Of a stretch of 49,296 nucleotides of DNA, positions 24,801 through 34,986 are shown piece after piece. Below the pieces are notes generated by a model. That model was not told where the DNA came from. It saw only the letters and a list, made by a program, of their open reading frames with translations, and ran no database searches. A program made the translations under genes and the position numbers. The stretch comes from Folioceros fuciformis. Lineage: Eukaryota; Anthocerotophyta; Anthocerotopsida; Anthocerotales. The stretch is from NCBI GenBank assembly GCA_049999805.1, contig JBNGIO010005968.1, forward strand, positions 1 through 49,296, in the 5' to 3' direction. Position 1 is the first letter of the stretch; each line of letters starts with the position of its first letter.

Positions 24801-25503
24801 GAGAGGCTACAGGTCAGTTGACTGTCCTGCCATCCATCCGCTACCCTGACATTCCCGACTTTATCCTTCCTCCTCTGCCTTTCTCCAAGAGAATCACCTT
24901 AGTTACTGACGTTACCACTGGTCGGTTGTTCCAGGAAAGGTTTTACAGCAAGGAGTCAAACCCTGCTGATTTAAGGCGAATAGCCGATCTTCAGAAGACT
25001 TGCGCCAAGAAGGACACAGAGTATCAAAAGATTTATGGTAAATTTATTTCTCCATGATCTTGCGAGGCCCCGATGATCGTGCCATTTCTCTTCTAAGCGC
25101 AATGCGTGCGACATAAACAGACGAGGCCAGGACTCTAAAGCTTGAGATTGTCAACCGTGAGGAGAACTACAACAAGGTGTTTGGCAACTCTCCCGTTGTC
25201 CTGCAGGTGAGCGACTGCTCTTGTATAACTAGCCAGACTACTCCGCTCAATGTACAAACTCTGTCTTCAACAACTGCTCCCCCTTACTACCGTGGCTCAC
25301 AGGGCGCTCCTGGCTGGTTCAAGCCGAAGTGCACCAAGCAGAGTAGCGGACGAAGGATGCCCGATTCAGTACTGAAGCCACCCCCTCCTCCCCACCCGAT
25401 GATCAGAACTCCCGATAGAGCAGCTTCGCAGACACCCGATGGATCCAGCTCTAGATCTAGAACACCAGATAGTGTATCCCGGCGTTGCAATCGTGATCAG
25501 TGA
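18853..25503 (+). CDS. FAM184: FAM184-like long coiled-coil protein, many exons, internal assembly gap
   Basis: A gene of about twenty or more short exons with introns of roughly 70-150 bases. Exon 1 is 18853-18984 and exon 2 is 19069-19194. The splice gives EAAYQGLAEQNDCEIEEILK, then ETASRIRMFK, which resembles the conserved N-terminal block of animal FAM184A/B. Nearly everything between is heptad-rich coiled coil (many Glu, Lys, Gln, Leu). The last coiled-coil exons read RIADLQKTCAKKDTEYQKIY and then LEIVNREENYNKVFGNSP, matching the FAM184 C-terminal NRExNxNKVFxxSP block. The final exon (about 25301-25503) encodes a Pro/Ser/Arg-rich tail with repeated TPD motifs. A start one codon upstream is possible because two Met codons are adjacent. 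The molecular function is unknown. Position opposite a ciliary kinesin suggests a flagellar or basal-body role, which is inference. About 100 N interrupt one exon. Confidence 0.75.
23936..24035. other. Assembly gap (100 N) inside the FAM184-like gene
   Basis: One hundred N interrupt a coiled-coil exon (frame ending HELSEKHEQE before it). The true missing length is unknown, so one or more exons may be absent. Confidence 0.98.
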
Positions 25504-26001
25504 TCTAATCCGGAGCTACGCGCGGTTGTTTTTTGTGGAATGAGCCATGAAAGGCTTGGAAGCTCACATATTTTCCCCTGGGGAAGGACAACCTAGGCAG
25601 GTACAAGACAAAGGACATAAGATGATGAAAACCTCTGTTGAGTCCACGAAACGAAGGTGAGCTAAAAGGTAGTCTTGTTCCTGGCGAACGTGAACGGGCC
25701 TCAGCACTGGGTTTCCAGTTCGAGCGCTCCGGGCGCGTGCAAACCAATCGAACGTAGTGCCGGAGTACTATGTTCTTCATGGAGAATCTACACAATAAAA
25801 GTTTTTAGAAAGGGATCATAACTGCTATAAGCCCAGGAACCTTAACTGTCGTGTGGATGTCTCGGGCCTTTCCTTTCCGTGGGAAGGACGACACTGGCGG
25901 GTGACAAAGGTGGTGTAGTCACTCACTCCTCCGCGAGCGACAGGCATAAGGTGGAGACGAGTCTGGAGGTGAGCGTCGCAGTAGGGCGATCAGTCTAGAC
26001 C
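25504..26001. promoter_or_regulatory. Upstream region of TERT with a repeated palindromic element
   Basis: About 500 bases between the FAM184-like stop and the TERT start. Two similar segments of about 40 bases lie at about 25570-25617 and 25868-25910. Each has a short inverted repeat (TTTCCCCTGGGGAA and TTTCCGTGGGAA), then GGAAGGAC, a GGC-A/G-GGT core and GACAAAGG. The second ends about 90 bases before the TERT ATG. They may be regulatory sites or fragments of a dispersed repeat. Confidence 0.4.
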
Positions 26002-29000
26002 ATGCCTTCCAGGCGGAGCCGTGGTCGCGCTAAGCATGGCAGGCCGCCCACGGTGCTGTCCACAGTCTATGGTCATGAGCTCTGTACTCTCAAAACTCTT
26101 CTACTCCGGCTACTTGCCCCCCGTCCGGCTCTGCCTGCCATTCCAGCCGGGGATGTTCATCCAAACGGACCGGAGGATGCAAGCCCCAGTGAATGGTCCT
26201 TCTATTCGGACCTGCTCAAAGGCTTTAGGTCAGATACCTCAGGCCTCGCCCAGTCGGACTCGGAGCTAGTACAGGAGCCCCAGTTGTCTACAGCTCAGCA
26301 AGTTTCCCTTGCATTGCTGCTGGAAGGAGACTCCGCTGATTACGAGAATCTCCTGCACAACACTTACGGAATTCTTGGGGAAGGCGCGCCACGTCTGGGC
26401 AGGATTGACTTTCTTCAGAAATGGACACAACGAGAGGTGAATTCCGCATCACAGGTGAAATCTTCCGATTGTGGGTGGCTGTAGGGAGCAGGTCAGTTTC
26501 AGTCTGATGGGAGTCCGGCTCGTCGTGTCCACGTTCGCGAAAATTTGGGCAAAGAACACGTTTTCGTCAAGGAAGGATTCGGGATGGTCCATGCTCCTAA
26601 TTTGCAGTTGTTTGGCCTTTGGTGGATTGCAGGTCGTGGATAGAGTCATAGAGCTACAGTTTCGGCAGGGAGACAGACCAGATCATGTGCTTTGTGCTGG
26701 TTACCGCAGGGTTGTTACTTCGCCACTCCCACTCCCGTTTGATGTCTGTGACTTGTAGTAGTATGGCTTACTCACGGGTTCATTCTCTTCGGCAGCTTCG
26801 AGCTGGAGGGGCTCCCCACACGAACCTGGATGCTCCTCGAGGCCTGGAATGTGTGTTTAGAAACACAATTGTTGACATTCTGACGTCCGAGCCCTGGCTC
26901 GCACTCCAGTCTCGGGTACTTTCCCATTCTGCGTTCCTGTGTTCCTTCCAGTTTCCGAAAGAGAGGGATGCCTCGTTGGTGTATCGCCCTTAGACATAGA
27001 ATCGTACAGTTTAGAGTTGAATGTGGAGGAAGTTTCTGAGGTGCCTGACGCTTTCAATAACAGGTAGGGGATATGATCATGCTTTACCTCCTTTCAAATG
27101 CGTCCCTTTTCGTCTCCCTTCCTGATAACTGCTTCCTTCAAGTTTCGGGGCCTGCAATATACGCAGTTTCCTCGAAGGTGCCACCAAAGTTCAAACCTGG
27201 TCAGCCCTCTCTGTTGAGAAGTGAAAGGTCGAAAAGGCTCCCAAAAGATTCAACACGATGCAGCGTTGTTGGTAGGACCAAGCGAGGAGTGAAAAGAAAG
27301 AGGATGAGTGAAGATGCTGGTGATGTGTGTGCTGGGTACGTACGAAAGCGTGCGAGGGCCAGGGTAGAGGGAGAGTGTTTGAGGACACTGGACAAAACTG
27401 GCGAAGGGGAAGATCCAAAGCCTAATGAGGTCAAGTCTGGTTTAATTTATTGTACACATCAGGACCAAAGAATGACAGGAATTGTGCACGGGACAAATGT
27501 TTGGAAATGTGGCAGTGAAGTCATTGAATTGGAGTCTCTGTCCGTTTCAGGAAGTGCTGAAACTACAGCGCACAGTAAGATGAATTCCCTGCCTGGAAGG
27601 GTAGCAGGGCAGTGCGAGGGAAGCAGACCAGAACTTTACCACAAGAGGTATGTGCAAAGATCTGGCGCTTCCACAGGTGCAGTGGTATCTACTGGGACTG
27701 TGTTAACCAAATCAAAAAAGCGCACCCGACCTTCGAGCTGGCAGCGACGAAAAGCAGCAAAGTTGGAGCAACGTATATCTGACCCGGTATGTCCTCTCAG
27801 GTGCCTTCTGTTTTTCTTTTTTTTCTTTCCCTCACAACGGATTGATGGTTCCATTTTCAGCATGTGACAGCGTCAACAGGTCTATGCATTGTTGTCTGAG
27901 ATGGGGATAATTATGTCTGCTGTCACAGTTGTCAAAAGAAGGAACCACCCAGTCAAAAGCCAATCCAATTGCAGCTGATGAGGAAGCTGTTCAGCTGCTT
28001 TTGTCTGGGAGCATTCCATCTCTGGTCACAACAAGTAGTGACTGCAAATCGTTAAAGACCCTGGACCGGGTTGGCCACCAAATGGAAGGAACCGAGGGTG
28101 CAAACCCTAAGTACTTCAGTTGCTCTATTCCTCTTGATTGTTGTCCAGAAAGCTGGGGGGCCAAGCAAAGTGAGCCCGTGCACAACAGAAGGGACCACTC
28201 ATGTAACTTGTCCAGTCCTTCACGACGAACCATTAACCAGGCCAACCAATTTCGCAACAGAGTTGAGCGCTCCAGTATTTTCTACAGTTCTTCTTTTGCT
28301 CGCCATGCTGGTCTACCACTGAAGCGTATCCTAATCTTGAACTTTAATTTGATCATGCTTTATGAAGTCTTCCAGCCTTAGGTGCTTCCTGGGTATGCAA
28401 GCTTGACATTTAGCCAGACATTCTTAATGCCGTACGACCAAACATTGAAGGTGCTTCACAGCTCTTTCAGGCAATCTTTGGGGCAAAACAGGATGAACTA
28501 CCTTCATCAGTAGTAACAGACACTGGACAAAGTGAACAGAGTGGATCGTTGTAAATATCATGCTACTATGGTTGTCTTTCAATTTTGTCTCGAACGCAAA
28601 TTCATACGTACTTATTAGTATCTAAAAGGTTCACAGAAAGTGGCTGTACTGGTGTGGTTCAGGACTGCTTCTCGAATCCAAGGTCTCTTGAAAAGGATGC
28701 TGCAGAACTCACAGAAGTGTCGGTATGCTCTATTACTTGATAGACACTGCCCACTCCCAAGGCGACCCGTTCACAAGGTGGAAGCCCCTCCTGCTCCAAT
28801 CTCAAAGAACCAGGTACTTTCCTCTTAGGATGTGGCCCCCCTGAATCTGTCTTGCAATGGAGATAAACACTACAAGAACAGTGAGTACTTATATGGTTCA
28901 GGCTGGTTCAGGACACGTCAATGAAGAGGGAGGCGGGGCATAGAGATACTTGTGCGAATATTCACAGCAAGAAAGCTTGCAATCAATCACCTGATGTTGG

Positions 29001-32000
29001 AGGATGGTCTTTCATAGACTCAAGTAATTCTGATCAAATGGCCATGTTAGTCTCACATAATCCAACAACTGCCGCTGATGCGCTTGGGAGTGTCAGTACC
29101 GACCCTGTCAGCACAGACCTTGAAGACTCTGATTTAAGGGAGGACGAGGTGACAAGTGCCCAGCAATTTGTTTGTCACCCAAACACCTATCAATTATCAA
29201 AGCCGAGCTTACATAATTTAAACATTGCTGTAAGCAGAGACATGGAAGACTCTGATCCAAGAGAGGAAGAGGTGACAGGTGCCCAGCAAATGGCATTTGG
29301 CAAAGGAACAGGTGGAGTACATCAAGATAGCACATGTAGACCTGTCAGCACGCCAACCTGTGGCTTTCCCCTGCTGGAGAACATTGCCGGTGGGGAGGTT
29401 AACTCGAAGGATGAAGACCCTGGAGAGCGAAGGAACTGTGAACTTTCTATGGAGGAGCTCATTGTTAGCTTTTGCTCTCACACGCAGGTGGTGGCCTTCA
29501 TCTGGGCTGTGTCTCGAAGAGTGATTCCTCCACAACTGCTTGGCTGCAACAAGAGTAGGAGAGCCCTCCGGAGAAGCCTTGCCAGGTTCATCTCTCTTCG
29601 AAGACATGAAAAGTTCTCTTTGGCACACTTCTTCTACAGGCTTAGAATGCAAGGGTTTGGCTGGCATGAAGGTGTTCAACAAGCTACACAGAAGCCTTTC
29701 TTGAAGGCACCAACGAGGAGAATCCTTGAACTCTGGTGCTCTTGGTATTTCAGTCGCTTTGTGGGACCTCTTCTTCGTGCACACTTCTACGTCACAGAGA
29801 ATGAGAACCATAGAAGAGATGTATTCTACTATCGGAAGCCAGTTTGGGCCAGGATAAAGTCTATAGCTTTGAAGGACCTTGTTGACACCAGCTTCAAGGT
29901 GGTCAGTCCCAGCTGTCTGGCTTCCACACTGAAGAAAAAGATTCTCGGATTTTCAAAAATCAGGTTTGTACCCAAAAAGAACGGAGTGAGGCCAATATTG
30001 AACCTTGGAGCTCCGTCGCGCTGTACAGTCAGGTCTGATATTCCGAGAGAGCCCCTTACCTTCAAGGAGGTATTTGGCAAGGTAGTACAATCCATTCATG
30101 AGAGAGACGCCAATGGCTCCAGGGGTGGGCCGAATAATTCCCGGCATTGGGGGAGAAAATTCCAACTCGTTTTCAAGCCTGTCAATACAGTCCTTCGAGA
30201 TGTTCACAGCNNNNNNNNNNNNNNNNNNNNNNNNNNNNNNNNNNNNNNNNNNNNNNNNNNNNNNNNNNNNNNNNNNNNNNNNNNNNNNNNNNNNNNNNNN
30301 NNNNNNNNNNTGACACCTACATGAAGCTCGTCCCTTTTGTTATGGAACTGAAAAGCTCGGGAAATGGGCTGCCGCGTTTATTTTTTGGGATATGCGATGT
30401 TGCAAAAGCTTTTGATACAATCCAGCAGCCAAAGCTATGTGACATAGTGAGCAAGTTTTTACAACAAGAACGATATATTGTGCGCCGTTACGTTTCAGTT
30501 CTTCCAACAGTTGGTGGTGTGAGAGTCTCCCATGAAAGGGCTTGCACTTCCTGGGGAGAGCATCAGAACTTTATCGATTTCGCTTCATCTCTGACAAGAA
30601 ATTCTCAAAATCGTATTTATACAGACCAGGTAGGCTTGTTTCCTTCTTTGTTTTCTGACTTTTCCAGATTGAATCGAAGATGTTGAGGAAGTGCAAGTGT
30701 TTTGCGGCAGGTTTTCTTTGCTACATTATGCCGAGAAAGGATTCTTGCCATGCTGGATGATCACGTCAGAAAAAATATCTTGCAAGTTGGATCTAAATTC
30801 TATGTGCAGACAGTGGGAATCCCACAAGGGAGTGTGGTGTCGTCTCTACTTTGTTGCCTATTTTATGGCCATCTGGACCGACATTGTCTTCTACCATGTC
30901 TTCAGAAGTTTTTGGAGCCAAATGGCAATGGACATGTGACAGAGCCAATTCCCTCCGAGGGTGAAAGGAAAAGGTCCTTGATGGCGCCCTCTATAGACAA
31001 TCTGGTCAAGTGTTCTGTAGAAAAAGGTGCTGACTCTGTTTTGGAGGAGTCTGGGTGTTGTAGAAACGTTTGCAAGAGCAAGGTGATGTTGACCGATGTG
31101 ACAAATACTGCGCCAGACTTTGTGCCTGCTGTGGCTACAAATGCAGCCAAGTTTATGTTACTTCGGCTCATTGATGATTCTCTGTTCATCTCTACCTCTC
31201 AAGCACAGGTTTCCTTGTATGTGAATAAAATGCACAACGGATTTGAGGAGTATGGATGCCAGGCAAACAAGAAGAAAACTGCGGTGAGCTTTGACATGTA
31301 TTGCAATGAGCAGTTCATTCCCATGAATGTCTATCAGACTGAAGATGGAGCGCGGTTCATGCGATGGTGTGGACTACTTGTTAACTGTTACACACTTGAA
31401 ATCCAAGCTGATTATATCAGGTTTGCCTGAGGTGCCATGGGGTTGCTGTTTGCTGGTTGTCTGGTTGTGGATCTGTATTTCAGATTTCTACAGGGTTCTA
31501 TGTCGTCCTTTTCTAGTGATAATAAACCAGCGATGTTTTGACAGATATTGTGGAGAGCACATTGGCTCTTCATTGACAGTAGTGGTGGAGAACAATCAGG
31601 GAAACCATCTAGTGATCAAACTGTGTCAGTTTATGAGACCGAAATGTCACCCGCTGTTCTACGATTTGAACATCAACTCACCGGCTACAGTGAGGTTGAA
31701 TGCATATCAAGCGTTCCTGCTCTGTGCAATGAAGTTTCATGCCTATGTGCGTGCAATGCCTCGAGTTGGTGCTTACAATCCCACTTTCCTGTTCAAGGCT
31801 ATTTGGACAACAATCAGGTCATCTCCTCTCTTGCGTGTTGTCGGTTTAAAGATTTTCAAACAATATAGTATGAAACTTACATGAGGTTCAACTGTCATTT
31901 CTGTAGATATATGCATCGACTCGTGAAACAGCGCATGCGTACCATGGGCCACATTTCCAGTTTCCGGCCAAGTTTTTCATTCCCTCTGCAGGAGATGGAA

Positions 32001-32183
32001 TGGTTGGGCTGGACAGCCTTCCGAAAGGTTCTGTTAAGGAAGCAATGCGGCCACAAGCAGCTCCTTTCATTGATAGAAATAGAGCTCAGTGCAAGAAAAT
32101 ATTCTAAAATGCCTTCCTCCTTGCAACTAAGCTCTGCAGTAGATGACAGGCGATCTTGTATGTTCAAGTCAATCAAGTACTAA
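26002..32183 (+). CDS. TERT: Telomerase reverse transcriptase (TERT), plant type, internal assembly gap
   Basis: Catalytic subunit of telomerase, which adds telomere repeats from its RNA template. Exon 1 (26002-26436) joins exon 2 (26633-26710) to give WTQRE/VVDRVIEL, as in plant TERT. TEN-like blocks continue with NTIVDILTSEPW and VSGPAIYA. A long basic linker (about 27143-27788) ends in RTRPSSWQRRK. The CP-type motif is IFYSSSFARHAGLP (about 28280-28320). The RNA-binding domain has VVAFIWAVSRRVIPPQLLG and FISLRRHEKFSLAHFFYRLR. RT motifs: 1/2 KIRFVPKKNGVRPILNLG; A FGICDVAKAFDTI (about 30390); B VGIPQGSVVSSLL (about 30815); C LLRLIDDSLFIST (about 31165); D YGCQANKKKTAVSF; E RFMRWCGLLVN. The C-terminal extension has KCHPLFYDLNINSP and EMEWLGWTAFRKVLLRKQ, ending near 32183. 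All three catalytic Asp residues are present. The segment between B and C is unusually long. The gap at 30211-30310 removes sequence between motifs 2 and A. Confidence 0.95.
30211..30310. other. Assembly gap (100 N) inside TERT
   Basis: One hundred N between RT motif 2 and motif A of TERT. Part of the palm/fingers coding sequence and perhaps an intron are missing. Confidence 0.98.
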
Positions 32184-32549
32184 GCTTGCAGTAAATAGGC
32201 GAAGATTGATAACGAGATTGCAGACATCATTACGTCCTTGAATCTAAACCTTTGTTCCGGCTGTTGGCTTCTCCTCATACTTGCTTCCAAGTCCTAGGTG
32301 TGGCTTTGGAGGCTTTGCAGCTTGGTTGCGCAGTGTTGAGTGTTTTGCACAACCGATTTTCCTGTGTAAATATACCGTCACCGAGGATTGAAGGGGGTTG
32401 GCAGTTGCCAATATGGTTGCTCTATCAGTTTCGGTGGTGGCTTCCTTTGTGCTTGGTATCTTAAGCTGTGACTTTCATGTGCTTTTTCGAGGACTCGTCA
32501 TTCATGACCCATATTCAATGTACATCCTCCAACAAACCATCAGCAAGAA
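32184..32549. other. Short intergenic between convergent TERT and zinc-ribbon gene
   Basis: About 366 bases with no supported gene. They should hold both 3' untranslated regions. Confidence 0.4.
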
Positions 32550-33485
32550 TCAGCTCAACGGCAAGCCATGTGCAGTACATGCGCGCAAACATGGAGCAAC
32601 AGGTATAGCCAAACCGTGATCGGCACAGGTGTTCATTGAATGGGCAGAGGTAGGCATTTGCATTTTACCCATTCCAAATCTGCCAGTTCGAGGAGACCGT
32701 GATGGGGATCGACCCCGAGGAAGCTCTGGGCCAGTTCTTCTGGCCAGGTGACTCGTCTTGGCCCCATAGCATGCTACCAGTCTGGCCATAGAATCCTGCA
32801 CTCCTCCATAACCTCCCGAGCCATCACGGTTGCCTCTTGATTTGCTTCCTCCCCTCTCCTGGCCACTCGGATCTCCACACATGTTGTACCGGCCCCTACT
32901 TTGGGGGGATCTATCAGCCACACGACCTCGGCTCCGTGATACTTCATACCCGTTGTCACGTCCACGGCTTCTGCCATTGCCCACCTCATACACATGGTCT
33001 CCACCCCAGGCATGCCCCTTGGGAGTGAAGTCATCAGCGGCATCGGCCTCCTGAGTGCGCTTGTTGCTGCATGACTCAAGAAACCTGGCATAGTCTTCCT
33101 CATTCCTGAAGCAGCCTCTGGTGCGGAGTCTGGGAGGGTCTGTAACGTAGTCATCGTCTGCAGGCAGGACGCCATAGCCATCATGTTGGCTACAAGCCAG
33201 GCAGAATCGCCCGGACGACGACAGCACGTACTGACTGCACTCCTTGCAGAAGAGAGGAACATCCGTCGTCGTCTGAGGCTCCCTCACAATCCTGGGGCCA
33301 TCGTTGTTCCGTATGATTCCATACTGACTGCACACATTGCAGAACTTGGCAGTAGTGCTCAGCCCGAAGTGACTGCACACTGTACACTGCGTCAGCTTCT
33401 TGGGCAACGCGTAGTTGGAGTCCGACGAGAAGTAACGCCCACTCTCCTGACATGCCTTCTGCCGGCTGTCTCCTACCGCATACAT
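32550..33485 (-). CDS. Protein with two CxxC zinc ribbons and an Arg/Gly/Ser-rich tail
   Basis: A single frame of 311 aa with no family name that I recognise. Two zinc-ribbon-like modules have identical spacing, Cys-x2-Cys-x11-Cys-x2-Cys: residues 34, 37, 49, 52 and 80, 83, 95, 98. Each carries a similar core (FCNVCSQYG and FCLACSQHD). A Cys at residue 12 followed by GRYFSS may be a decayed third unit. After residue 105 come YARFLESCSNKR, then a disordered region rich in GRSRGRD and SRGRVADRS and an RS patch (GRSPSRSPRTGRFG). The layout suggests zinc binding plus RNA or nucleic-acid contact, which is inference only. The start ATG at 33485 is the first in frame. The gene may have further 5' exons, since an RS-rich frame lies upstream on the same strand. 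Confidence 0.7.
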   Translation of the reverse strand: MYAVGDSRQKACQESGRYFSSDSNYALPKKLTQCTVCSHFGLSTTAKFCNVCSQYGIIRNNDGPRIVREPQTTTDVPLFCKECSQYVLSSSGRFCLACSQHDGYGVLPADDDYVTDPPRLRTRGCFRNEEDYARFLESCSNKRTQEADAADDFTPKGHAWGGDHVYEVGNGRSRGRDNGYEVSRSRGRVADRSPQSRGRYNMCGDPSGQERGGSKSRGNRDGSGGYGGVQDSMARLVACYGAKTSHLARRTGPELPRGRSPSRSPRTGRFGMGKMQMPTSAHSMNTCADHGLAIPVAPCLRACTAHGLPLS

Positions 33486-34986
33486 CTTGCTTGCTTGCTT
33501 GGGTCAGCTACAAGTCGTGCTCAACTGCAGATGTAGAGAAAGCTCTGTATCTCTCGCAACGAACACAAAGGAAAGTTGAAAGTCGATTGGTCTAGGGGGA
33601 TTGGGTCGTGGAGGATCTGGGGGTGAGGGCAATTGCGAGAAAGCACGATACAGGAAATGGCACCATTACAAAGGTCAGGATAGTCAGCAAGGTGATGAGA
33701 TTGTGCGCAGCTCTAGCATGTTCCAGATGTGGTCACAAGTTCTCTGCAAAGCCTGTGACAATTCCCCAGCCCTACCATGTACCCAAGAGATAAGGACACT
33801 CCAGAAATGTCTGTCCTTGCTGCGACCCTGCTCCACATCACCCTCTCATGCTAGAGAAGCAGCAGGGGCTGGCTGGGTAGTGTTCACGACCGGAGCCCGG
33901 CTCCTGGATCGCCCCCTCCTCTGCGGCGACTCGGACCCCTCTGCTCTTTTCCTCTTGTTGCTGGTCACCGTGGGCAAGCTCCGGCGATGCCTGTCTTCCT
34001 TGCTACTGCCCACGTCGAAAACTTCAGCACCAGCTCGCTCGATTTCCTTCCTAGACGGCCTGGGATCTCTGCTGCGGCTCCTGCACCTCCGGCGCTTCTC
34101 CTTCTGACTACTGCCTGCGCCTCTGCGACGCCCGCCCTGTGTTGCGTACCGCTGCGCCGTTTCCTGCTCTCTGTCCCCCCGCCTTCGAGACTTCCATGGG
34201 CCCTCGCCTGCTCTAGCATGCCTCTCCCCCATGCTTGGGCAGTTCTGACTGCCAATGCGTCCAGTATCCGTCAGGCAAGTTCTGCACCTCTAGTGAATGC
34301 ATGGTGCTGCAGGAAAGACGCATGGGGCGGATTCACGCAGGCAGATGCGGAGGGATAGGATGTCTGCCCTGGTTGGGTCAGCTGATGGAGATTCTGTGCC
34401 AGGATTATGCCTGCAGTGCGGTCCAGTGCGAGGATTCTTGCTATCGTTGAACCTGGCTGATTCTGGGTCTGATGGTGCTGGAAAAACAAGTTGCAGGCTG
34501 CGTGAGCCTGCGCGGGAATGTGATGTGCGATGTTGCTGTACCTGCCTGCGCTCCGGAAGCAAGAACAGACTGCTAAGACGGGAGACAGTGGGAGAAATTG
34601 CGCGCCTAACGTGAGCCTTCCTGCGCTCTCGCGATCTCCAGCTTCAAGGAGAGCGGTGGCAGCCTCCGCCGCCAGCAGTCGCGTCCCTTGGGCTTGGGCC
34701 AATCGTTGCGGCCCCTTCTTTCTCCGTCCGTCCCAACGGGTCCCGTTTACGGAGAACCCTACGGCTCTTCACCTCCATTTCTCGCACGCCCGCTCTGTGC
34801 TGTGGGAAGGAGAGTCCTGGCGGCCAGGCCATCCTGCTACCCTCCCGGTCTGCACAGGTACGATCCGAGCGTATGACTCTTCTCGACCTGCACGTAGCTG
34901 TCTGTGGTCAGGTCCTGCTGACTCTTCTTGTCATGCGATCTGCAGAGTTGTTGATCGTCTCGGAGCGGCAATTCTTTTAGGTTAAG
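33486..34986. other. Unresolved stretch between zinc-ribbon and lipid phosphatase genes
   Basis: About 1.5 kb without a confident gene apart from the Arg/Ser-rich frame listed separately. On the plus strand, short Cys-bearing fragments occur (ACSRCGHKFSAK near 33715-33750 and CQCVQYPSGKFCTSSEC near 34242-34292). They weakly recall zinc ribbons but are broken by stops. Leader and promoter of the phosphatase gene should lie at the right end. Confidence 0.35.
33846..34232 (-). CDS. Possible Arg/Ser-rich protein or exon
   Basis: A frame of 128 codons on the minus strand, rich in Arg, Ser, Lys and Glu, with RRRCRSRSRDPRPSR, SNKRKRAEGSESPQRRGRSRSR and similar patches. Such composition is typical of nuclear RS-type proteins and is unlikely in random GC-rich sequence, though GC-rich DNA can produce Arg/Gly-rich frames by chance. 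It lies 360 bases upstream of the zinc-ribbon gene on the same strand, which also has an RS patch. It could therefore be an upstream exon of that gene or a separate small gene. No domain is visible. Confidence 0.35.
   Translation of the reverse strand: MGERHARAGEGPWKSRRRGDREQETAQRYATQGGRRRGAGSSQKEKRRRCRSRSRDPRPSRKEIERAGAEVFDVGSSKEDRHRRSLPTVTSNKRKRAEGSESPQRRGRSRSRAPVVNTTQPAPAASLA

Noticed and set aside
26950-27065. Possible frameshift in TERT after the FPKERDASLVYRP frame
   Set aside because: Another frame (SEREGCLVGVSPLDIES) stays open here and can be an exon, so a break is not required.
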